Assembly: GCA_037443425.1 (NCBI GenBank)
Contig: JBBIOI010000090.1
Span: 1-14,074, forward strand
Direction: 5' to 3'
Source: JBBIOI01 sp037443425
Lineage (GTDB): Bacteria; Desulfobacterota; BSN033; UBA1163
DNA length: 14,074 bases
Shown: one piece after another, positions 7,683 through 14,074 of the stretch
How positions within the stretch are numbered: the stretch's first letter is position 1
Layout of the letters: each line of letters opens with the position of its first letter
Notes under the pieces: model-generated
Databases searched by the model: none
The model's input: only the letters and a program-made list of their open reading frames with translations
Told to the model about the DNA's origin: nothing
Translations under genes and position numbers: made by a program

Positions 7683-7688
7683 AAAGGT

Positions 7689-8354
7689 ATGAACGATTTT
7701 AAGCAAATAAAGGCAATCCTTTTTGATTTCGATGGGACACTTGCCAAATTGAATATAAATTTTTTATCCATACGTGATAGAATTTTTGATTTAATACGAC
7801 AATATGGTGTTGATGAAGGCAGGATCAAAGAAAAATATCTGTTGGAGATAATTGATGAGGTGTATAAAATTTTATTAAACGAGAATTTATCAAAGGCGGA
7901 GGCATTCTATAAAAAGGCACATAAAATCCTTTATGATTATGAGATTGAAGGAGCCAAGACAGGAATGCTTTTTCCAAAAGTCGAAGAGACCTTAAAGGAG
8001 TTGAGAAATAAAGGATTAAAAATTGGTATTGTTACAAGAAATTGTGAGGATGCCGTAAGGATGGTTTTTACAAGGATTGATGATTATTGCGATATATTCA
8101 TTTCAAGGGACTCAATAAAAAATGTGAAACCCCACCCGGATCACCTGACGAAGGTGATTAATACCCTTGGAGTAAAAGAAAAAGAGGCAATGATGATAGG
8201 CGACCATAAGATTGATATTCAGGCAGGCCAGGTATTGGGAATAATTACAGTCGGTGTCTTAACAGGAAGGACTAAAGTGGAAGAATTTGAAGAGGCAGGA
8301 GCAGACTATATTTTAAATGATGTTTCAGAGGTTATAAACTTTTTTAAGAACTGA
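7689..8354 (+). CDS. HAD-superfamily hydrolase, phosphoglycolate-phosphatase-like
   Basis: This 221-residue protein carries the four HAD motifs. Motif I is FDFDGTL with nucleophile Asp13 and acid/base Asp15. Motif II is IVTRN (Thr116). Motif III is KPHP (Lys147). Motif IV is MIGDHKIDIQAG (Asp172, Asp176). A helical cap domain (about residues 20-85) lies between motifs I and II, as in the subfamily of phosphoglycolate and pyrophosphate phosphatases. The substrate is unknown. The frame stays open upstream to 7443, but those 82 codons are repeat sequence, so the ATG at 7689 was chosen; it places motif I at residue 12 as is usual. AAAGG at 7683-7687 is only one base from this ATG, so standard Shine-Dalgarno initiation is doubtful. 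The stop is 4 bases from the convergent gene's stop. Confidence 0.9.
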   Translation: MNDFKQIKAILFDFDGTLAKLNINFLSIRDRIFDLIRQYGVDEGRIKEKYLLEIIDEVYKILLNENLSKAEAFYKKAHKILYDYEIEGAKTGMLFPKVEETLKELRNKGLKIGIVTRNCEDAVRMVFTRIDDYCDIFISRDSIKNVKPHPDHLTKVINTLGVKEKEAMMIGDHKIDIQAGQVLGIITVGVLTGRTKVEEFEEAGADYILNDVSEVINFFKN

Positions 8355-8358
8355 GGGT

Positions 8359-8829
8359 CTATTCTTCTCTCCAGGTAACTGTCTTTTTTTCTCCATCAGG
8401 AGGATCTATCTGGATTTCAAATGTAATAGATTGAGGAGTCTTTTCTGGAAGAGAGAAGCCAAAAACAACTATACGTCCTGTTAAAGGAGGGATTGAAAAA
8501 TCAAGAAGCCTTTCCTCCTTATTTATTTGCCATTCTGCATCTGAAGAGTTATCTTTAAAACTTACCTCTTTTGGGATTATAACGAGCTTAATAGAATTTT
8601 CTGGTAAAGTAACTTTCTTACTAAGATTGAGTATCTCAATATGAATTTCAAGAAATTTTATATTTGATGGCATGGATTCTGATTGTCGAAGTTTAAAACT
8701 TATCTCTCCAAATCGAATCCTTGGTTGCTCTACCTCTGGCTTGATCTGTGAAAAGCTATAGTTTTTAAAAATAAGTAAGATAGCGATTGAAATTATAAGA
8801 AGAAATAGTTTTTCCAAGCTATTTCTCAT
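8359..8829 (-). CDS. Unrecognised exported protein
   Basis: I do not recognise this 156-residue protein. It begins with a basic residue and a strongly hydrophobic stretch (about residues 8-21, LFLLIISIAILLIF) followed by NYSFSQ, which looks like a signal peptide cleaved near residue 28, or an uncleaved anchor. It has no cysteine, so it is not a lipoprotein. The mature part alternates hydrophobic and polar residues (for example IEILNLSKKVTLP, GRIVVFGFSLP, ITFEIQIDPPDG) and is probably beta-rich, possibly an immunoglobulin-like domain. A clear ribosome binding site, GGAGG, lies 9 bases upstream on the reverse strand, supporting a real gene. It stands alone, convergent with the HAD gene and divergent from der. 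Confidence 0.72.
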   Translation of the reverse strand: MRNSLEKLFLLIISIAILLIFKNYSFSQIKPEVEQPRIRFGEISFKLRQSESMPSNIKFLEIHIEILNLSKKVTLPENSIKLVIIPKEVSFKDNSSDAEWQINKEERLLDFSIPPLTGRIVVFGFSLPEKTPQSITFEIQIDPPDGEKKTVTWREE

Positions 8830-8878
8830 TTGATTAAGCCTCCAATTTTCAATGCTGGTGTAATTGGAGTTGGCTTAA

Positions 8879-8884
8879 ATTATA
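8879..8884 (-). promoter_or_regulatory. Candidate -10 element for the exported-protein gene
   Basis: The reverse strand has a perfect TATAAT about 50 bases upstream of the ATG at 8829, in a very AT-rich stretch (8871-8930). No good -35 hexamer at 16-18 bases is visible, and AT-rich DNA gives such matches by chance, so this is weak. Confidence 0.25.
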
Positions 8885-9015
8885 ATAATAAATTAAAAAT
8901 AAAAAGGCAATTATTTCAATTTAAAGCATCTTTTTTCCGTGATGAGTTATGTAGTATTGGCTTATCTAATATTATGCTTATTTCGAAGCATAATTTAATC
9001 TCTATCCTCACCTGC

Positions 9016-9092
9016 GTCATTCCCGTGAAAACGGGAATCCAGCTGTTTTTAAATAGCTTTTTCCCCTGGATTCCTGCTTTCACAGGAATGAC
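9016..9092. repeat. Two-arm inverted repeat of the ATTCCC...GGGAAT type
   Basis: The left arm, 9016-9042 (GTCATTCCCGTGAAAACGGG then AATCCAG), and the right arm, 9066-9092, are reverse complements over 27 bases with 3 mismatches. Each arm is itself a short palindrome, and the spacer has AGCT at both ends (9042-9045, 9056-9059 region). The arms resemble a repeat type widespread in bacteria, including the dRS3-type ATTCCC-N8-GGGAAT repeats of Neisseria; the link is resemblance only. The element is non-coding and lies between the divergent genes at 8829 and 9355. Confidence 0.75.
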
Positions 9093-9109
9093 AGCTTTAA
9101 TTACTATCA

Positions 9110-9318
9110 AAATTGAGCGATTCAAGATTGTCATTGCGAGGCGAAGCCGAAGCAATCTCTTCCACATTGTCATTCCGAGCGAAGCGAGGAATCTATGAGA
9201 TTGCCACGTCCACCGCATCAAGTCCAGGGGCCTCGCAATGACTTCGTTGGATTGCCACGCCCTTTGGGCCCGCAATGACTGATAAATAAAGTCTTTTAGT
9301 AAAAAAATCGCTCAATTT
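9110..9318. repeat. Composite inverted-repeat array, copy 3, with 13-bp terminal inverted repeats
   Basis: Units are 9130-9158 and 9169-9194 (forward), then 9197-9242 and 9249-9279 (reverse). They match the order and sequence of the array at 7456-7634, including the GTCATTGCGAGGCGA start and the CGCAATGAC ends. The array is bracketed by AAATTGAGCGATT (9110-9122) and its perfect reverse complement AATCGCTCAATTT (9306-9318). The latter runs up to the presumed der -10 element. Apparent ORFs on both strands across 8830-9275 are made from these repeats and should not be called as genes. Confidence 0.75.
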
Positions 9319-9322
9319 AAGT

Positions 9323-9328
9323 TATAAT
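9323..9328 (+). promoter_or_regulatory. Candidate -10 element for the der cluster
   Basis: A perfect TATAAT lies 26 bases before the der ATG, giving a start near 9335 and a leader of about 20 bases with GGTGA (9343-9347) as ribosome binding site. The -35 region (about 9299-9305) is only an A-run and the spacer is formed by the right 13-bp inverted repeat, so the promoter is either weak or assisted by an activator. Confidence 0.4.
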
Positions 9329-9354
9329 AAATTTGAAAGAGTGGTGAAGACTAA

Positions 9355-10671
9355 ATGAAGCCTGTAATTGCTATTGTTGGAAGACCAAACGTTGGAAAAT
9401 CAACATTATTTAATCGTATTGTGGGAAGAAGAAAGGCAATCGTTGAGAATGAACCAGGTGTAACGAGGGATAGAAATTATGCAGACGTTAAATGGGATGG
9501 TAATCTCTTCACCTTAATAGATACAGGAGGTTTTGAGCCTGTTTCGAAGGACAGAATCTTTATCCAGATGCGTGAACAGTGTCAGTTGGCAATGGAAGAA
9601 GCCGACGTTATCCTATTTGTAATGGATGGAAAGGAGGGACTCACACATTCTGATAGAGATATTACAGATATCCTCAGGAGGCTCGATAAACCAGTATTTT
9701 ATATCATCAATAAGATAGATAGTAAGAAGCAGGAAGAAAGGGTATATGAATTTTATGGCATCGGGATTGAGCAATTTTATCCATTATCGGCTGAACACGC
9801 AATAGGAATAGATAAATTGATGGATGATGTGATAAAGGTTTTACCGAAATATTATGAAGAGCAAGAAGATGATACTTTTGCAAGGATTGCTGTAATAGGG
9901 AGACCAAATGTTGGCAAGTCCTCCCTTATCAACAGGATACTTGGTTATAAGAGGCTTATCGTCGATGAGGCACCGGGTACAACACGTGATGCTATCGATA
10001 CCCCTTTTCAAAAGGATGACAGAAGATATATCCTAATTGACACAGCCGGAATAAGAAGAAAGAGTAGAATTAGCCTCAGGCTTGAGAAATATAGTATTGT
10101 CGAGGCACTGAGGACAATAGATAGGTCTGATGTGGCACTTCTTATGATAGATTCAAAGGAAGGTGTTACTGATCAAGACTGCCATCTTGGTGGATTGATC
10201 CATGAGAGGGGAAAGGGATGTATTATTTTAATGAATAAGTGGGATCTTATGGAAAAAGGCACCCACACAATGGCAGAATATAAGAGTGTGATTTATAGCC
10301 GTCTTACACATCTTTCATATGCACCAATACTTTTTATTTCTGCTCTTACGGGTAAGAGTGTGGAAAGGGTCCTTGATGTTGTAGATCGTGTTGTCTTGGA
10401 GGCCAGAAAGAGGATACCAACCTCCAAATTAAACAGGTCATTTCAGCAGTGGATTAAAAATCATCCCCCACCGCTTTATAAAGATAGGACTGTGAAGTTA
10501 AATTATATTACACAGGTCTCCATCGTTCCTCCAACATTTTTAATATATTCTAACATTCCCGAAGGGATTCAATCATCATATGAACGTTATCTAATAAATA
10601 AGATACGAGAAAATTTTGGTTTTGAAGGAGTGCCAATCCGATTAAAATATAGAAGAAAGAGAAAGGAATAA
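9355..10671 (+). CDS. der: GTPase Der (EngA), ribosome assembly factor
   Basis: This 438-residue protein has the unique double-GTPase layout of Der, which acts in 50S ribosomal subunit maturation. The first G domain has GRPNVGKS (9-16), DTGG (56-59) and NKID (119-122). The second has GRPNVGKS (182-189), DTAG (229-232) and NKWD (274-277). The C-terminal KH-like domain contains NHPPPLYKDRTVKLNYITQ, TFLIYSN and the final FGFEGVPIRLKYRRK, all typical. The protein is complete and of normal length. Its start is preceded by GGTGA at about 7 bases. Spacing of 1 base to the next gene suggests it leads a cluster with an exporter. Confidence 0.97.
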   Translation: MKPVIAIVGRPNVGKSTLFNRIVGRRKAIVENEPGVTRDRNYADVKWDGNLFTLIDTGGFEPVSKDRIFIQMREQCQLAMEEADVILFVMDGKEGLTHSDRDITDILRRLDKPVFYIINKIDSKKQEERVYEFYGIGIEQFYPLSAEHAIGIDKLMDDVIKVLPKYYEEQEDDTFARIAVIGRPNVGKSSLINRILGYKRLIVDEAPGTTRDAIDTPFQKDDRRYILIDTAGIRRKSRISLRLEKYSIVEALRTIDRSDVALLMIDSKEGVTDQDCHLGGLIHERGKGCIILMNKWDLMEKGTHTMAEYKSVIYSRLTHLSYAPILFISALTGKSVERVLDVVDRVVLEARKRIPTSKLNRSFQQWIKNHPPPLYKDRTVKLNYITQVSIVPPTFLIYSNIPEGIQSSYERYLINKIRENFGFEGVPIRLKYRRKRKE

Positions 10672-10672
10672 G

Positions 10673-12025
10673 ATGGTAAATAAGTGGAAAAGATATTTAT
10701 GGGCAATTGTAATCATTTTATTCATTATAGGTGGATTATTTTTATATGAGAAATTTACCACAGGAGGATCTGGTCAGAGATACAGGACCATAAAGGTTGA
10801 GCGGGGTGAGATAAAGTCTTTAGTCACTGCATCAGGAACGGTCAATCCTGTTGTAACAGTACTTGTCGGGACTCAGGTATCTGGAACCATAAAGGCGCTT
10901 TATGCAGATTTTAATTCTAAGGTAAAAAAGGGACAGGTAATTGCCCAGATTGATCCTGCAATCTTTGAGGCCCAAGTAGAACAGGGAAAGGCCAATCTAT
11001 TAAATGCACAGGCTAATCTATTAAATGCGAGGGCGAATCTTCTTAATGCAGAGGCGAATCTTAAAAAGGCGGAGGTAGCTGTTACTGATACAAAAAGGAC
11101 TTTGGATAGGAATATAGAATTGATGCAAAAAGGGGTCATTGCTCAGGCAACGCTTGATACCTCTCGGGTAAATTATGAGTCTGCGCTTGCCCAGAGGGAG
11201 ATAGCACTTGCACAACTTGAGGCAGCTAAGTCTCAACTGGAATCTGCAAAGGCACAGGTTGAACAGGCAAGGGCATCTTTAAAGATTCACGAAACCAATC
11301 TTAAATATACGACTATTCGTTCACCAGTTGATGGCATTGTTATATCAAGGAACGTGGATGTTGGCCAGACCGTTGCGGCAAGTCTTCAAGCACCAACACT
11401 TTTTACCATTGCGAAGGATCTTACTCAAATGCAGGTTGATACTAATGTTAGCGAGGCAGATATTGGTCAGATTGCTGTAGGCCAGGAGGCAACATTTACG
11501 GTTGATGCCTATCCGGAGATGATTTTTCGTGGAAAGGTGACTGATATTCGCAATGCACCGTTAACAGTGCAGAATGTAGTAACGTATGATGTGGTCATTC
11601 AGGTTGAAAATAAAGACCTGAAATTAAAACCTGGTATGACAGCAAATGTTTCTATATTGGTTGATCATAGAGAAGGAGTTTTAAAGATTCCAAATTCAGC
11701 CTTAAGATTTAAGCCCACAGGATTTATAGGAAGTGACAAAGGAGATAAAAGACCATTTAGCACAGAAAGAAAACAGATTTTTACAAAGGGTACTAAATCC
11801 TTTGGAGAAGGATGGCAGAGTTCAAGAGTTGTCTGGATTCTTTCAAAGGATGGAAGACCTGTTCCTGTCAGGGTTGTTATCGGTATAACAGATGGAAATT
11901 TTAGTGAGGTTGTTTCAGGTGATCTTAAGGAAGGGATGGAGGTTATTGTAGAGGAGGTTTCAAATAAGAAAACGACACAGAAAACTCAGTCAACGTCACC
12001 ATTTGTAAGGGGATTGGGTAAATAA
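10673..12025 (+). CDS. macA: MacA-like periplasmic adaptor (membrane fusion protein)
   Basis: This 450-residue HlyD/MacA-type adaptor would link an inner-membrane ABC exporter to an outer-membrane channel. An N-terminal membrane anchor (about 9-25, LWAIVIILFIIGGLFLY) has no lipobox cysteine. The lipoyl-like half starts near VNPVVTVLVGTQVSGTI (58-73) and resumes at YTTIRSPVDGIVISRNVDVG (212-231). The helical hairpin between them runs from about 97 to 210 and includes four 7-residue repeats of ANLLNAx form at 107-134. Beta-barrel motifs follow, such as VGQEATFTVDAYP (269-281) and LKPGMTANVSI (318-328). It is longer than E. coli MacA (371 residues), partly from a linker of about 35 residues (346-382, rich in K, G and S) and a polar tail (430-450). 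A ribosome binding site AAAGGA (10662-10667) lies within der. Confidence 0.9.
   Translation: MVNKWKRYLWAIVIILFIIGGLFLYEKFTTGGSGQRYRTIKVERGEIKSLVTASGTVNPVVTVLVGTQVSGTIKALYADFNSKVKKGQVIAQIDPAIFEAQVEQGKANLLNAQANLLNARANLLNAEANLKKAEVAVTDTKRTLDRNIELMQKGVIAQATLDTSRVNYESALAQREIALAQLEAAKSQLESAKAQVEQARASLKIHETNLKYTTIRSPVDGIVISRNVDVGQTVAASLQAPTLFTIAKDLTQMQVDTNVSEADIGQIAVGQEATFTVDAYPEMIFRGKVTDIRNAPLTVQNVVTYDVVIQVENKDLKLKPGMTANVSILVDHREGVLKIPNSALRFKPTGFIGSDKGDKRPFSTERKQIFTKGTKSFGEGWQSSRVVWILSKDGRPVPVRVVIGITDGNFSEVVSGDLKEGMEVIVEEVSNKKTTQKTQSTSPFVRGLGK
10991..11074 (+). repeat. Four tandem 21-bp units inside the adaptor gene
   Basis: Units at 10991-11011, 11012-11032, 11033-11053 and 11054-11074 encode ANLLNAQ, ANLLNAR, ANLLNAE and ANLKKAE. 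The first two units are nearly identical in DNA (AATCTATTAAATGC core); the third and fourth have diverged. A coiled-coil heptad has grown by duplication in frame, so copy number could vary between strains and change hairpin length in steps of one helical heptad. Confidence 0.85.
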
Positions 12026-12026
12026 A

Positions 12027-12710
12027 ATGGAAGCCATAATTCAGGTAAGAGAGCTCGTCAAGGTCTATCGTGTTGGAGAGGTTGAAATTCCAGCCTTAAG
12101 AGGTATCACGCTTGATATCGGAAAAGGAGAGTTTGTTGCAATTATGGGCGCCTCTGGGTCCGGGAAATCAACATTTATGAATATCCTTGGGTTCTTAGAT
12201 CGGCCAACCAGCGGTAAATACATTCTTGAAGGAATCGACGGAGAGAATCTTTCAGGAGATGATCTCTCAGAGATTCGAAATAGAAAGATCGGATTTGTTT
12301 TTCAGGGATTCAATCTCCTTTCAAGAACATCTGCACTCGAGAATGTGGAGCTCCCATTGATTTATGCAGGTGTAAGCTCGTCAAAAAGAAAAGAAATGGC
12401 CCAAGAGGCCCTTAAGGCAGTAGGTCTTGAGGGAAAGCAGGATCGTTATCCAAGTCAACTCTCAGGTGGAGAACAACAAAGGGTAGCTATTGCCCGTGCA
12501 TTGGTTAATAAACCTTTAATTATCTTGGCTGACGAACCCACTGGAAATCTTGATTCAAAGACAAGTCTGGAGATTATTAATATTTTTAAGAGCCTTAATG
12601 ATGAGCTTAAAATTACAATAATTATGATTACACACGAACCTGATATAGCCTCTTTTGCAAAGAGAAGGATACTTTTTCGTGATGGGAAGATCTTAGAGGA
12701 CATCAAATGA
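12027..12710 (+). CDS. MacB/LolD-type ABC transporter ATPase
   Basis: This 227-residue ATP-binding subunit energises the exporter on the cytoplasmic face of the inner membrane. It has Walker A GASGSGKS (41-48), Q-loop VFQGFNLL (Gln93), signature LSGGEQ (145-150), Walker B LIILADEPTGNLD (164-176, Glu170) and H-loop ITHE (His203). The phrase LADEPTGNLDSKTS and the family length are characteristic of the MacB/LolD/FtsE branch that pairs with FtsX-like permeases rather than conventional importers. It starts one base after the adaptor stop, and its TGA overlaps the ATG of the permease gene (ATGA, 12707-12710). Unlike E. coli MacB (one 648-residue chain), ATPase and permease are separate proteins here, a common arrangement outside the enterobacteria. 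Confidence 0.95.
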   Translation: MEAIIQVRELVKVYRVGEVEIPALRGITLDIGKGEFVAIMGASGSGKSTFMNILGFLDRPTSGKYILEGIDGENLSGDDLSEIRNRKIGFVFQGFNLLSRTSALENVELPLIYAGVSSSKRKEMAQEALKAVGLEGKQDRYPSQLSGGEQQRVAIARALVNKPLIILADEPTGNLDSKTSLEIINIFKSLNDELKITIIMITHEPDIASFAKRRILFRDGKILEDIK

Positions 12711-13936
12711 CTACCCTTTTAGCAAGTATACGTATTGCATTGAAAGCCTTATTAGTGAATAAGATACGTTCGGGTCTTACAATGCTTGGTATTATTATTG
12801 GGGTTGGTGCAGTCATTGCTATGATTGCTGTGGGGTCTGGTGCAAAGGCGAGGATAGAGGAGCAGATTTCGAGTATGGGGTCAAATATATTGATTGTTAT
12901 GTCTGGTAGTTCAACAAGCGGAGGACTAAGGTTTGGGGCAGGAACTTTACCCACACTGACTATTGATGATGCAAAGGCGATTGCATCTGAGATTAATGGT
13001 GTTAAGTATGTTTCACCAACTGTTACTGGGGTTGCTCAAGTTGTTTTTGGCAATCAAAACTGGTCAACCATTATCCATGGGACAGCGCCAGAGATTCTAT
13101 TAATAAGGGATTGGCAATTAAGCTCTGGAAGGCCATTTACCCAGCAGGATCTTGATGGGGCTACAAAGGTCTGCATCCTCGGTAAGACAGTAGTAGAAAA
13201 CCTTTTTGGGGGAATGGACCCTGTTGGTCAGATTATAAGGATAAAGAAGATTCCATTCACAGTTATTGGTGTCCTTTCTCCAAAAGGTCAAACAACCTGG
13301 GGGCAAGATCAGGATGATATAATTTTTGTCCCCCTAACAACAGCTCAGAAACGTCTTTTTGGGATGCAGTTTCCAGGTATGGTAAGGTCAATCACTGTAC
13401 AGGCTAACGGACCTGAAATCTTAAAAGATTTGGAAGAGAGGATTACAGAACTTCTCAGGCAGAGACATCGTATACAAATAGGGCAAGAAAATGACTTTAC
13501 AGTCCGAAACTTAACAGAGATAATGTCAAGTGCCCAGGAATCAGCAAAAGTCATGTCATTACTGCTTGGGGCAATCGCATCCATATCTTTAATTGTTGGT
13601 GGTATAGGAATAATGAATATTATGCTTGTTTCTGTTACTGAAAGGACAAGAGAGATTGGGATTCGTATGGCAGTGGGTGCAAAAAGAAGAGATATACTTT
13701 TACAGTTTCTAATTGAGTCTCTGGTTTTAAGTCTTATTGGAGGTGCAATCGGGATAGGTGTGGGTATGGGAGGGACCATCATTCTTTCAAATTTAACAAA
13801 ATGGCCCATCCTTTTCTCAATTAAATCCATCCTTCTTTCATTTCTCTTTTCGGGTTCTGTAGGGGTATTTTTTGGATTTTATCCTGCAAGAAAGGCATCA
13901 ATGCTAAATCCGATCGATGCATTAAGATATGAGTAA
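12707..13936 (+). CDS. MacB-type FtsX-family ABC permease
   Basis: This 409-residue permease has the MacB topology: one N-terminal transmembrane helix (about 24-42, including TMLGIIIGVGAVIAMIAVG), a large periplasmic domain (about 45-280), then three helices (about 281-306, 330-355 and 372-392). Conserved FtsX features are ISLIVGGIGIMNIMLVSVTERTREIGIRMAVGA and the terminal FYPARKASMLNPIDALRYE. With the neighbouring ATPase and adaptor it should form a MacAB-like mechanotransmission pump; known relatives export antibiotics, peptides or lipid-like molecules, and the cargo here is unknown. No TolC-like gene is present in the window. AGAGGA (12695-12700) serves as ribosome binding site, and the 4-base overlap implies translational coupling. 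Confidence 0.94.
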   Translation: MTTLLASIRIALKALLVNKIRSGLTMLGIIIGVGAVIAMIAVGSGAKARIEEQISSMGSNILIVMSGSSTSGGLRFGAGTLPTLTIDDAKAIASEINGVKYVSPTVTGVAQVVFGNQNWSTIIHGTAPEILLIRDWQLSSGRPFTQQDLDGATKVCILGKTVVENLFGGMDPVGQIIRIKKIPFTVIGVLSPKGQTTWGQDQDDIIFVPLTTAQKRLFGMQFPGMVRSITVQANGPEILKDLEERITELLRQRHRIQIGQENDFTVRNLTEIMSSAQESAKVMSLLLGAIASISLIVGGIGIMNIMLVSVTERTREIGIRMAVGAKRRDILLQFLIESLVLSLIGGAIGIGVGMGGTIILSNLTKWPILFSIKSILLSFLFSGSVGVFFGFYPARKASMLNPIDALRYE

Positions 13937-13950
13937 GAAAGGGTTTAAAG

Positions 13951-14074
13951 ATGACGCTAATTGAATTCGTAATCTTTATTTTTGTGGGATGTATAACAGG
14001 ATTTATCGGTGGTTTATTTGGCGTTGGTGGTGGATTTATAATGGTTCCGGCATTGATATTCAATTATGAGCATT
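13951..14074 (+). CDS. TauE/SafE-family membrane permease, N-terminal fragment
   Basis: The frame is open from the ATG at 13951 to the end of the window, giving 41 residues. A hydrophobic helix (FVIFIFVGCITGFIGGLFG) leads into GVGGGFIMVPALI, the glycine-rich N-terminal signature of TauE/SafE (former DUF81) transporters. Members export sulfite, sulfoacetate or other small organic anions. AAAGGG (13938-13943) is 7 bases upstream. It follows the permease gene by 14 bases on the same strand, so it may belong to the same transcript. The substrate cannot be judged from this fragment. Confidence 0.85.
   Translation, partial: MTLIEFVIFIFVGCITGFIGGLFGVGGGFIMVPALIFNYEH

Noticed and set aside
8830..9198. 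Forward ORF of 122 codons and a reverse ORF of 119 codons (8916-9275)
   Set aside because: Both are mostly translated inverted repeats (VIPVKTGIQ, IARRSRSN, SEARNL-type strings) with no good ribosome binding site. They are artefacts of repeat DNA.
12455..14063. Long reverse-strand ORFs across the exporter genes (12455-12706, 12703-12954, 13345-13830, 13821-14063)
   Set aside because: They lie opposite genes with clear family motifs, have low-complexity I/P/S-rich translations and lack conserved motifs; they are shadows of the real genes.

Overview
The window is AT-rich DNA from a bacterium. Short inverted repeats fill its larger intergenic gaps. A secretin, a periplasmic adaptor of a MacAB-type exporter and an exported protein all point to a diderm (Gram-negative) cell. 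PEP synthase, the iron-sulfur QueH route to queuosine and the repeat style would suit an anaerobic or microaerophilic lineage such as Nitrospirota or Desulfobacterota. That placement is an inference from gene style only; no rRNA or marker phylogeny is available here.

Layout. Positions 1-470 hold the C-terminal end of a type II-secretion-like secretin (GspD). Positions 471-963 form a gene-free spacer with nested palindromic repeats and a promoter-like sequence. A forward cluster follows: ppsA (PEP synthase), queH (epoxyqueuosine reductase, starting on the base after the ppsA stop) and a small DUF2905 membrane protein. A 9-bp-stem hairpin lies across the queH stop and the ribosome binding site of the small gene. 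A reverse-strand pair, ade (adenine deaminase) then an M20 metallopeptidase, fills 4250-7300. Positions 7435-7634 carry a composite repeat, followed by a HAD-family phosphatase gene (7689-8354). That gene converges on a reverse-strand gene for an unrecognised exported protein (8359-8829).

The 525-base spacer 8830-9354 holds a two-arm inverted repeat and a second copy of the composite repeat; the latter is bracketed by a perfect 13-bp inverted repeat. A tightly packed forward cluster then runs to the end of the window: der (tandem-GTPase ribosome assembly factor), a MacA-like adaptor, a MacB-type ATPase, a MacB-type permease, and the start of a TauE/SafE-family membrane permease. Gaps in this cluster are 1, 1, -4 and 14 bases, so co-transcription is likely. 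The three Mac genes should form one inner-membrane exporter working with an outer-membrane TolC-like channel that is not encoded here.

I see no convincing new defence, mobile or biosynthetic system. The most notable material is non-coding: the repeat families and their nesting, the stop/ribosome-binding-site hairpin, and a repeat that would cause the HAD gene's start to be called too far upstream.
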